A stretch of DNA of 64,000 nucleotides from Myxococcus guangdongensis (lineage in GTDB: Bacteria > Myxococcota > Myxococcia > Myxococcales > Myxococcaceae). The position numbers and the translations under genes were made by a program. Below, piece by piece: positions 1 to 9,300 of the stretch; within the stretch, counting starts at the first letter, position 1; every line of letters begins with the position of its first letter. The notes under the pieces were generated by a model. It made no database searches. It saw nothing but the letters and a program-made list of their open reading frames with translations, and was not told the origin of the DNA. Where the stretch lies: the NCBI RefSeq assembly GCF_024198255.1, contig NZ_JAJVKW010000004.1, positions 1-64,000 on the forward strand, read 5' to 3'.

Positions 1-1206
1 TGGCGAGGAGGGAGTGGCCACCGAGGTCGAAGAAGTTGTCGTCGACGCCGACGCGAGGAAGGGAGAGGAGCTGAGCCCAGAGGTTGGCGAGCAGCTCCTC
101 GAGAGGAGAGCGAGGAGCGACGTAGGACTCAGAAGCGTCCGTCGCGCTGTCCGGAGAAGGGAGCGCCTTCCTGTCGACCTTGCCATTGGGAGAGAGGGGC
201 AAGGAGGGGAGGCAGACGAAGACGGAGGGGAGCATGTACTCCGGGAGGGAGCGCTTGAGGAAGTCGCGCAGCTCTGCGGAGGAGGGAGGAGAGGAAGAGG
301 AGAAGTAGGCGACGAGGCGGCGGTTGCCGGGAGAGTCCTCACGGGCGAGGACGACGCAGTCGTTGAGGGAGGGGTGGCGAAGCAGCGCGGCTTCGATTTC
401 GCCCAGCTCGATGCGGAAGCCGCGAATCTTCACCTGGAAGTCGGAGCGGCCGAGGAACTCGATGGAGCCGTCGGGGAGGAGGCGGACGAGGTCGCCGGTT
501 TTGTAGAGGCGAGCCTGGGACTTGAAGGGGTGAGCGACGAAGCGCTCAGCGGTGAGTCCCGGCTGGTGGAGGTAGCCACGAGCGAGGCCGTCACCACCGA
601 CGTAGAGCTCGCCGGGGACACCGACGGGGACAGGCTGCAGGGCGCCGTCGAGGACGAAGGCGGTGGAGTTGGCGAGGGGCCTGCCGATGGGGACGGTATG
701 CCCTGGCGCGGGCGGGGAGGAGATGAGGTGCCAGGTGCTGAAGGTGGTGTTCTCGGTGGGCCCGTAGACGTGGAGGAGGCGGGAGGGAGGGCCGTGGAGG
801 AGAACGGCGCGGACGACGTCAGGGTCGACCAGCTCACCGCCGAAGAGGACGGTGGAGAGGGAAGAGAAGGCGTCGGGGGCGTGGTGGGCGAGCTGGTTGA
901 AGAGGGCGGTGGTGAGGAAGAGGGTGGAGACCTTCTCGCCGCGCAGGTGCTGGACGAAGAGAGGAGGAGAGAGGGAGACGTCGCGAGGGACGCCGACGAG
1001 GAGCGCGCCGTTGAGGAGTGCGCCCCAGATTTCGAAGGTGGCGGCGTCGAAGGAGGCGTTGGAGACCTGGGCGACGCGGTCCTGGGGTGACAGCTGGATG
1101 TAGTCGGAGTCGCGGACGAGGCGGACGACGCCGAGGTGAGGGACGACGATGCCCTTGGGCTGGCCCGTCGAGCCCGACGTGTAGATGGCGTACGCCAGAT
1201 TCGAAG
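1..1206 (-). repeat. Near-identical A-PCP repeat, copy 2 (partial)
   Basis: This segment matches 3166-4371 at a constant offset of 3165 bases. I count about eight single-base differences plus one short diverged patch (about 126-155) in the A-to-PCP linker. Similarity stops abruptly just upstream of the A3 (TSGSTG) region near 1206. It encodes the A-domain core from A3 through A10 plus the start of the PCP. The other boundary lies outside the window. A recent module duplication or gene conversion would produce this. Confidence 0.9.
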
Positions 1207-4200
1207 GCTGCGTCGAAGTCGGCGGCGCGCGAGGAGGTTGCCGGGCGATCACCTCCGTTTGTGTGTCCAGCGTCACCACGTGGACCTCGCTCTCGGAGGA
1301 GAGCGCTCCGGAGAGTGTCTGCGTGGTGATGAGGATGGGGGCTCGCGCGTCCCGGAGCATGAACGAGAGGCGCTCCGCCGGATACGCTGTGTCCAACGGC
1401 AGGTATGCACCACCCGCCTTGAGGCACGCGAGCATCGCGACGATGAGTGAGGGCGAGCGCTCCAGGTAGATGCCAATCAACGTATCGGGGACGACGCCGA
1501 GAGACTGGAGGTGCCACGCGAGCTGGTTGGCCTGGGCCTCCAACTGCGCATAGGTGAGCGACTCTTCTCCGAACCGGACCGCGAGCGCGTGGGGTGTGGC
1601 GCGCGCCTGAACAGAGAACAGCTCGTGGATGCACCCGTGACGGGGGAACTCGGTGGAGGTCTTGTTCCAGTCGACGAGGAGCTGGTTTCGCTCGGGGTCC
1701 GTGAGGAGCGGGAGCGCGGTGATACGGGTGTCCGGCTGCTCCGCCGCCACGGTGAGCAGCGCCTGGAAGTGCCCCAGCATCCGGTGGATGGTGTCCGGGG
1801 AGAAGAGGTCGGTGTTGTACTCGACCGCGCAGTCCAGTCCCTCGGGGCTCTCCACCGTGGCGACGATGAGGTCGAACTTCGACGTGTGCGTCCGAAGCTC
1901 TCTCGACTCCATCGCCAGGGCCGACGCTGGGGGCGACTGTTCGACGCCACTCTGGAGCGCGAACATCACCTGGAAGAGCGGCGAGTAGCTCGGGTCCCGC
2001 TCGGGCTGGAGGGCTTCGACGACCTGCTCGAAGGGGACGTCCTGGTGCGCATAGGCGCCGAGCGCGACTTCGCGGACGCGGCGCAGCAGCTCGCGGAAGG
2101 ACGGCGCTCCGGACACGTCGGTGCGCATCACCAGCGAGTTGACGAAGAAGCCGATGAGGCCCTCGAGCTCCGCGCGGTTGCGGTTCGCGATGGGCGTTCC
2201 GACGCTGATGTCCGTCTGTCCGCTGTAGCGGCGCAGGAGCACCTGGAAGCCCGCGAGTAGCGTCATGAAGAGGGTGGTGCCCTCCTTCCTGCTCAGCCGC
2301 TTGAGCGATTCGAGCAACGACAACGGCATGGTGCGTTTCGCGACCGCGCCCCGGAAGGTCTGGATGGCGGGACGAGGGAAGTCCGTCGGCAGCGGCAGGA
2401 CTGGAGGCGCACCCGCGAGCTGCTCCTTCCAGTACGCGAGCTGGGCATCGAGGCGCTCGCCCTGGAGCCACTGACGCTGCCACACCGCGAAGTCCGCGTA
2501 CTGGATGGGGAGCGCCGACAGGGGCGAGGACGCGTCACGGGTGAACGCGGTGTAGAGCGCGTTCAGTTCGCGGAAGAGCACATCCATGGACCATCCATCC
2601 GAGACGATGTGATGCATCGTCAGCAGGAGGATGTGCTTCCTCTCGTCCGCGCGAAGCAGGGCGACTCGAATCAGCGGGCCCTGGCTCAGGTCGAATGGCT
2701 GTCGCGCCGCCTCCTCGGAGAGCTGCGTGAGTCGCTCCTCACGCTCGTCGACGGGGACTTGTTGCAGGTCCACACACGTCAACGGCAGCGCGAGAGAAGG
2801 CGCGATGAGCTGGAAGGGCTGACCGTCGTGGAGAGCGAAGGAGGTGCGCAGGGACTCGTGACGCTCCATGAGGGCGTCGAGAGCGAGCTGGAGGGCTGGG
2901 AGAGAGAGCTCGCCGGAGAGGTGGATGGCGAGAGGGACGTTGTAGGCGGCGCTGCCGGGCTGGAGCTGGTCGATGAGCCAGAGGCGCTGCTGAGCGAAGG
3001 AGAGAGGGAGGCGAGCGTCCCTGGGGGAAGGGACGATGGGGGACTGGGCGCCGGAGAGGGAAGCGGAGAGGACGCGAGCGAGAGAGGAGACGGTGGGGTT
3101 GGCGAAGAGCTCGCGGAGAGGCAGCTCGAGGCGGAGGGTTTCGCGGACGCGAGAGACGAGCTGGGTGGCGAGGAGGGAGTGGCCACCGAGGTCGAAGAAG
3201 TTGTCGTCGACGCCGACGCGAGGAAGGGAGAGGAGCTGAGCCCAGAGGTTGGCGAGCAGCTCCTCGAGAGGAGAGCGAGGAGCGACGTAGGAGTCGGAGG
3301 AGTCAGCGACTCCGTCGGGAGAAGGGAGCGCCTTCCTGTCGACCTTGCCATTGGGAGAGAGGGGCAAGGAGGGGAGGCAGACGAAGACGGAAGGGAGCAT
3401 GTACTCCGGGAGGGAGCGCTTGAGGAAGTCGCGCAGCTCTGCGGAGGAGGGAGGAGAGGAAGAGGAGAAGTAGGCGACGAGGCGGCGGTTGCCGGGAGAG
3501 TCCTCACGGGCGAGGACGACGCAGTCGTTGGGGGAGGGGTGGCGAAGCAGCGCGGCTTCGATTTCACCCAGCTCGATGCGGAAGCCGCGAATCTTCACCT
3601 GGAAGTCGGAGCGGCCGAGGAACTCGATGGAGCCGTCGGGGAGGAGGCGGACGAGGTCGCCGGTTTTGTAGAGGCGAGCCTGGGACTTGAAGGGGTGAGC
3701 GACGAAGCGCTCAGCGGTGAGTCCCGGCTGGTGGAGGTAGCCACGAGCGAGGCCGTCACCACCGACGTAGAGCTCGCCGGGGACACCGACGGGGACAGGC
3801 TGCAGGGCGCCGTCGAGGACGAAGGCGGTGGAGTTGGCGAGGGGCTTGCCGATGGGGACGGTATGCCCTGGCGCGGGCGGGGAGGAGATGAGGTGCCAGG
3901 TGCTGAAGGTGGTGTTCTCGGTGGGCCCGTAGACGTGGAGGAGGCGGGAGGGAGGGCCGTGGAGGAGAACGGCGCGGACGACGTCGGGGTCGACCAGCTC
4001 ACCGCCGAAGAGGACGGTGGAGAGGGAAGAGAAGGCGTCGGGGGCGTGGTGGGCGAGCTGGTTGAAGAGGGCGGTGGTGAGGAAGAGGGTGGAGACCTTC
4101 TCGCCGCGCAGGTGCTGGACGAAGAGAGGAGGAGAGAGGGAGACGTCGCGAGGGACGCCGACGAGGAGTGCGCCGTTGAGGAGTGCGCCCCAGATTTCGA

Positions 4201-6292
4201 AGGTGGCGGCGTCGAAGGAGGCGTTGGAGACCTGGGCGACGCGGTCCTGGGGCGACAGCTGGATGTAGTCGGAGTCGCGGACGAGGCGGACGACGCCGAG
4301 GTGAGGGACGACGATGCCCTTGGGCTGGCCCGTCGAGCCCGACGTGTAGATGGCATACGCCAGATTCGAGGGCGTCGTGAGCGTCGAGGGCGCGTGCGTG
4401 GGCAGCTTCCCGAGGGTCGGCGCGAGCTCCTCCAAGCTGAGCACGCGGACACCCTCGGGCGCTTGAATCGCTCCAGCGAGCGTGCGCGAGGTCAGCAGGA
4501 TGGGCGCGCCAGAATCCCGCAACATGAGCGAGAGGCGCTCCGCCGGATACGCCGTATCCAACGGCAGATACGCGCCCCCGGCCTTGAGGCACGCGAGCAT
4601 CGCGACGATGAGCGACGGCGAGCGCTCCAGGTAGAGCCCGACCAGCGTATCGGCGACGACGCCGAGGGACTGGAGGTGCCAGGCCAGTTGATTGGCCTGG
4701 ACCTCGAGCTGCGCATAGGTGAGCGACTCGTCTCCGAAGCGGACCGCGATGGCATCCGGCGAGGCATAGGCCTGGGCGGAGAACAGCTCGTGGATGCAGT
4801 GCTGACGGGGGAAGTCCGTGGACGTGTGGTTCCAATCGACCACGAGCTGCTGCCGCTCCGCCTCCGTGAGCATCGGCAGCGAGGTGATGCAGGTGTCGGG
4901 CTGCGCCGCGGCGGCGCTGAGCAGGGTCCGGAAGTGTCCCAGCATCCGCTCGATGGTCGCCGCGTCGAACAGGTCCGTGTCGTACTCCAGGTCTCCCGTG
5001 AGGCCCGTCGGCGTCTCCTCCAACGCCATCAACAGGTCGAACTTCGACGTCCCCGTCTCCACCGGAAGCGTGGTGAGCGTGAGCCCATCGAGCGAGGCGG
5101 ACGCGGTGGCGGACTCCTGCAACGAGAACATCACCTGGAACAGCGGGTTCTGGCCCAGGCTGCGCTCGGGGTGGAGCGCCTCGACCACATGCTCGAAGGG
5201 CAGGTCCTGGTTCCCATAGGCGCCGAGCGAGACTTCGCGCACGCGCTGGACCAGCTGTCGGAAGGTCGGCGCGCCGGACAGGTCCGTGCGGAGCACGAGC
5301 GTGTTGACGAAGAAGCCGATGAGCCCCTCGAGCTCTGGACGGTTGCGGTTGGCGATGGGCGTGCCCACGCAGACGTCCGTCTGGCCCGCGTAGCGGCTCA
5401 TCAGGATGTTGAAGAGGCCCAGCACCGTCATGAAGAGCGTGGTCCGCTCCTCGCGCCCCAGCTTCTTGAGCGCGGCCACCTCGTCCAGCGGGATGGAGAA
5501 GCGCGCCGCCTGTCCCTGGTGGCGCTTCACCGGCAGGCGCGGGCGGTCCGTGGGCAGCGTCAGCAGTGGCGGTGCCCCGGCGAGCTGCTTCTTCCAGTAC
5601 TCGAGCTGCTCCCGGAAGGCGTCACTCCGGAGCCACTCGTTGTGCCAGAGCGCGAAGTCCGCGTACTGGAGCTTGAGGGGCGCGAGGGTGGGCTCGGTGT
5701 CCAGCCGGATGGCGCTGTAGAGCGCCCCCAGCTCGAAGAAGAAGACGGACATCGACCAGCCGTCCGAGACGATGTGATGCATCGCCAGGAGCAGGACATG
5801 GTCCTCCGAGGACACTCGCAGCAGGGTGGCTCGGACGAGCGGGGCCTGGCTCAGGTCGAACGGCTTGCGTGACTCCTCTGTCGCGAGGTCACGGATGCGC
5901 TGCTCACGCTCCACTTCGGACAGGCCGCCGAGGTCGACGACTTGAAGGTCCAGGGACAACTCCTCCGCGATGAGCTGGAGGGGCTCTTCCTTCTGGACGG
6001 TGAAGCAGGTGCGCAGCGACTCGTGGCGCCGCAGGAGCTGGTTCAGGGCCGCGCGCAGGGCACGCTCATCCAGCAGCCCCTGCAGGCGCACGAAGACCGG
6101 GACGTTGTACTGCGCCTGACCCGGCTCCAGCCGGTCGAGGAACCAGAGCCGCCGCTGCGCGGAGGACAGCGCGACCTGATTGCCGCGTGAGGTGTTCGGG
6201 GTGATGGCCTGCTGCGCGGGCGCGTCCTTCTTCAGCGCGGCGAGTGACGCCCGGGCCTTGGCGTTCAGGATGCGGTCCGAAAACTTGCTCAT
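1..6292 (-). CDS. Non-ribosomal peptide synthetase, C-A-PCP-C-A-PCP..., 3' end outside window
   Basis: NRPS of which about 2097 residues are visible; the reading frame is open at the left edge, so the C-terminus is missing. The protein begins MSKFSDRILNAKARASLAAL, then a C domain with HHIVSDGWS near residue 171, an A domain (TSGSTGQPKG near 653), a PCP (GGHSLLATQ near 1040), a second C domain (HHIVSDG near 1231), a second A domain (TSGSTG near 1708) and a PCP whose GGHSLLA lies at the window edge. Both A domains give the specificity residues D-A-F-F-L-G-V-T-F(-K) by eye, a branched-aliphatic (Val/Ile-like) pattern. The ATG at 6292 is the only sensible start; it lies 42 bases after the stop of the upstream NRPS gene, so the two are probably co-transcribed and colinear. 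The short helical N-terminus before the first C domain resembles a docking segment. The last 1.2 kb repeats 3166-4371 almost exactly. No thioesterase or epimerase is visible in this part. Confidence 0.95.
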   Translation of the reverse strand, partial: MSKFSDRILNAKARASLAALKKDAPAQQAITPNTSRGNQVALSSAQRRLWFLDRLEPGQAQYNVPVFVRLQGLLDERALRAALNQLLRRHESLRTCFTVQKEEPLQLIAEELSLDLQVVDLGGLSEVEREQRIRDLATEESRKPFDLSQAPLVRATLLRVSSEDHVLLLAMHHIVSDGWSMSVFFFELGALYSAIRLDTEPTLAPLKLQYADFALWHNEWLRSDAFREQLEYWKKQLAGAPPLLTLPTDRPRLPVKRHQGQAARFSIPLDEVAALKKLGREERTTLFMTVLGLFNILMSRYAGQTDVCVGTPIANRNRPELEGLIGFFVNTLVLRTDLSGAPTFRQLVQRVREVSLGAYGNQDLPFEHVVEALHPERSLGQNPLFQVMFSLQESATASASLDGLTLTTLPVETGTSKFDLLMALEETPTGLTGDLEYDTDLFDAATIERMLGHFRTLLSAAAAQPDTCITSLPMLTEAERQQLVVDWNHTSTDFPRQHCIHELFSAQAYASPDAIAVRFGDESLTYAQLEVQANQLAWHLQSLGVVADTLVGLYLERSPSLIVAMLACLKAGGAYLPLDTAYPAERLSLMLRDSGAPILLTSRTLAGAIQAPEGVRVLSLEELAPTLGKLPTHAPSTLTTPSNLAYAIYTSGSTGQPKGIVVPHLGVVRLVRDSDYIQLSPQDRVAQVSNASFDAATFEIWGALLNGALLVGVPRDVSLSPPLFVQHLRGEKVSTLFLTTALFNQLAHHAPDAFSSLSTVLFGGELVDPDVVRAVLLHGPPSRLLHVYGPTENTTFSTWHLISSPPAPGHTVPIGKPLANSTAFVLDGALQPVPVGVPGELYVGGDGLARGYLHQPGLTAERFVAHPFKSQARLYKTGDLVRLLPDGSIEFLGRSDFQVKIRGFRIELGEIEAALLRHPSPNDCVVLAREDSPGNRRLVAYFSSSSPPSSAELRDFLKRSLPEYMLPSVFVCLPSLPLSPNGKVDRKALPSPDGVADSSDSYVAPRSPLEELLANLWAQLLSLPRVGVDDNFFDLGGHSLLATQLVSRVRETLRLELPLRELFANPTVSSLARVLSASLSGAQSPIVPSPRDARLPLSFAQQRLWLIDQLQPGSAAYNVPLAIHLSGELSLPALQLALDALMERHESLRTSFALHDGQPFQLIAPSLALPLTCVDLQQVPVDEREERLTQLSEEAARQPFDLSQGPLIRVALLRADERKHILLLTMHHIVSDGWSMDVLFRELNALYTAFTRDASSPLSALPIQYADFAVWQRQWLQGERLDAQLAYWKEQLAGAPPVLPLPTDFPRPAIQTFRGAVAKRTMPLSLLESLKRLSRKEGTTLFMTLLAGFQVLLRRYSGQTDISVGTPIANRNRAELEGLIGFFVNSLVMRTDVSGAPSFRELLRRVREVALGAYAHQDVPFEQVVEALQPERDPSYSPLFQVMFALQSGVEQSPPASALAMESRELRTHTSKFDLIVATVESPEGLDCAVEYNTDLFSPDTIHRMLGHFQALLTVAAEQPDTRITALPLLTDPERNQLLVDWNKTSTEFPRHGCIHELFSVQARATPHALAVRFGEESLTYAQLEAQANQLAWHLQSLGVVPDTLIGIYLERSPSLIVAMLACLKAGGAYLPLDTAYPAERLSFMLRDARAPILITTQTLSGALSSESEVHVVTLDTQTEVIARQPPRAPPTSTQPSNLAYAIYTSGSTGQPKGIVVPHLGVVRLVRDSDYIQLSPQDRVAQVSNASFDAATFEIWGALLNGALLVGVPRDVSLSPPLFVQHLRGEKVSTLFLTTALFNQLAHHAPDAFSSLSTVLFGGELVDPDVVRAVLLHGPPSRLLHVYGPTENTTFSTWHLISSPPAPGHTVPIGRPLANSTAFVLDGALQPVPVGVPGELYVGGDGLARGYLHQPGLTAERFVAHPFKSQARLYKTGDLVRLLPDGSIEFLGRSDFQVKIRGFRIELGEIEAALLRHPSLNDCVVLAREDSPGNRRLVAYFSSSSPPSSAELRDFLKRSLPEYMLPSVFVCLPSLPLSPNGKVDRKALPSPDSATDASESYVAPRSPLEELLANLWAQLLSLPRVGVDDNFFDLGGHSLLA
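3166..4371 (-). repeat. Near-identical A-PCP repeat, copy 1
   Basis: Partner of 1-1206, inside module 1 of the same NRPS. It covers the specificity-determining part of the A domain, so both modules carry the same substrate code. Flanking sequence upstream of about 4371 in the gene's 5' direction is clearly different from the other copy, which marks a sharp exchange boundary. Confidence 0.9.
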
Positions 6293-6334
6293 GGATGAAG
6301 GTCTCGTTCTTCGGAAAAAAAGGGGGCGCGGCGC

Positions 6335-9300
6335 TCAGTCGAGGGCCGCTTCGTCGGGCTGGGACGACAGCGACAGGACCAGCTCCGCGGTGCGAAGCAG
6401 CTCCTCCCGGTCCGCCGGGGGATTCAGGAGGGCCTCCGAGAAGGTCGCGACCGTCGGATTCCCGAAGAGGACTCGCAGCGGGACGGCGACCTGGAGGATC
6501 TCCTGGACCAGGGAGATGAAGCGCGTGGCGAGCAGCGAGTGGCCGCCCAGCGTGAAGAAGTCATCGTGCGCGCCGAGGCGTGAGACGTTGAGGATCTCCG
6601 CCATCAGCTCCGCCACGACCTTCTCCACCGCAGAGCCGGGCTCGACGAAGTCATCGGTCCGCGAGCCCTCCGTATCGGGCGACGGGAGCGCCTTCTTGTC
6701 GACCTTGCCGTTGGGCGACAGCGGCAGGGCCGGGAGGCAGACGAAGGCGGACGGCACCATGTACTCCGGCAGGGAGCGCTTGAGGCTCTCGCGCAGGTCC
6801 ATGCTGGAGGGCGGCTGCGCGGAGGTGAAGTAGGCGACGAGCCTCCGGTCTCCCGGTACGTCCTCCCGGACGATGACGACGCATGCGTCGACCGAGGTCT
6901 GCTCGAGCAGCGCCGCTTCGATTTCGCCCAGCTCGATGCGGAAGCCACGGAGCTTCACCTGGTGGTCGCGGCGGCCGACGAACTCCAGGTGGCCCTCCGG
7001 CAGCCGGCGCACGATGTCGCCCGACTTGTAGAGCCTGCCTCCGGCCGCGAAGGGGTTCGGGATGAAGCGCTGCGCGGTCAGCTCGGGCTGACGGAGGTAG
7101 CCGCGCGCCAGCCCCTCGCCTCCCAGGTACAGCTCTCCCGGGACACCGACGGGCACGGGCTGGAGCGCGTCGTCGAGCACGAAGGCGGTGGAGTTGGAGA
7201 GCGGGATGCCGATGGGCACCGAGTGCACGGGCAGGGGCGCCTGTGGGACGAGATGCCAGGTGCTGAAGGTGGTGTTCTCGGTGGGCCCGTAGACGTGGAG
7301 CAGCCGGGAGGGAGGCCCGCCGAGGAGGACCGCGCGGACGGCGCCGGCATCGACGTTCTCGCCACCGAAGAGCACGGTGGACAGCGTGGAGAAGGCGCCC
7401 GGGACTTGATTCGCCAGCTGGTTGAACAGCGCGGTCGTGATGAAGAGGACGGAGACCTTCTCGCTTCGCAGGTGCTCGACGAAGAGCACGGGCGAGAGCG
7501 AGACATCGCGCGGGACACCGATGAGGGTGCCGCCGTTGAGCAGCGCGCCCCAGATTTCGAAGGTGGCGGCGTCGAACGAGGCGTTGGAGACCTGCGCGAC
7601 GCGGTCCTGGGAGGACAGCTGGATGTACTCGGAGCCGCGGACGAGGCGGACGACGCCGAGGTGGGGGACGACGATGCCCTTGGGCTGACCCGTCGAACCC
7701 GATGTGTAGATGGCGTACGCGAGGTTCGACGGCGTGGTGCTCGTCGCGGGAGCCGTCGTGGGCTGCCGTGACACGGTGCGCTCGTCGGACTCGAGGTCGA
7801 TGACGTGCACGCCGTCGGGAACCGAGAACTTCCCCGAGAGGGCCTCGGTGGTGACGAGGAGCGGCGCCCGAGCATCCTGGAGCATGAAGGCGAGGCGCTC
7901 GGGTGGATAGGACGTGTCCAGCGGGAGGTAGGCGCTGCCCGCCTTGAGGCACGCGAGCATCGCGACGATGAGCGTGGGGGAGCGCTCCAGGTAGAGGCCG
8001 ATGAGCGTGTCCGGACGGACGCCGAAGGACTGCAGGTGCCATGCGAGTTGGTTGGCGCGCGCCTCCAACTGCGCGTAGGTGAGGACCTCGTCACCGAAGT
8101 GGAGGGCGATGGCCTCCGGCGTGGCCCGGGCCTGCTCGGAGAAGAGCTGGTGGATGCCGTGGTGGCGGGGGAAGTCGGTGGAGGTGGTGTTCCAGTCGAC
8201 GAGGAGCTGCTGGCGCTCGACGTCCGTGAGGAGCGGGAGCGCGGTGATGGAGACACCCGGGTGCTGGACGGCGGAGGCGAGCAGGGTCTGGAAGTGACCC
8301 AGCATGCGCTCGATGGTGGCCGCGTCGAACAGGTCCGTGTCGTACTCGAACTCTCCGATGATGCCGGTGGCGGTCTCCTCCAGGGCCAGCAGCATGTCGA
8401 ACTTCGCGGCGCCTGTTTGAACCTCCTCGGGGAGGACCTCGCAGCCACGAATCGTCAGCGGTGTCGTGGAGATGCTCTGGAGGTTGAACATCACCTGGAA
8501 GAGCGGTGTGTAGCGCGGGTCTCGCTGGGGCTGGAGCGCCTCGACGACCTGCTCGAAGGGGACGTCCGGGTGCGCGTACGCATCCAGGGCCACCTCGCGC
8601 ACGCGGCGCAGCAGCTCCTTGAACGACGGCGCGCCGGACAGGTCCGTGCGCATGACCAGCGAGTTGATGCAGTAGCCGATGAGCCCCTCCAGCTCCGCGC
8701 GATTGCGGCTGGCGAAAGGGGTGCCGACGCTGATGTCCACCTGTCCGCTGTAGCGGGACAGCAAGGTCTGCCACGCCGCGAGCAGCGTCATGAACAGCGT
8801 GGTGCCCTCCTGGCGGCTCAGCTTCCGCAGCGCCTCGACGAGCGGGGCCTCCAGGTTGAACCACCGCGTGGCGCCCCGGTGTCGCTGGGTGGCGGGCCGA
8901 GGACGGTCCGTGGGCAGCTCCAGCAGCGCGGGCGCTCCGGCCAGCTGCTTCTTCCAGTAGTCGAGCTGCGTCTGCTGCACCGTCCCCTGGAGCCACTTGC
9001 GCTGCCAGTGCGCGAAGTCCGCGTACTGGATGGGCAGTGGCGGGAGGTTCGGCGTCTCGTGGGAGGCGAGGGCCTCGTAGCAGGCCCCGAGCTCCTGGAA
9101 GAGGACGGTCAGCGACCATCCATCCGAGATGATGTGATGCACGGTCAGCAGCAGCAGGTGCTCGGCCTCGTCCACGCGGACGAGCAGGGTGCGCAGCAGC
9201 GGGCCTCGGGCGAGGTCGAACGGACGCTGGCCCTCGGTCTCGATGAGCTGCCGTGCCCGCGCCTCCCGCTCCACGGCCGGGACGTGCGTCAGGTCGACGA

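Noticed and set aside
2609..5872. Long plus-strand open frame of over 1000 codons opposite the left NRPS
   Set aside because: The translation is repetitive and charged (EVG, EEGG, RRR) with no domain, and the minus strand encodes clear NRPS motifs throughout. It is an antisense shadow caused by GC-rich codon use.
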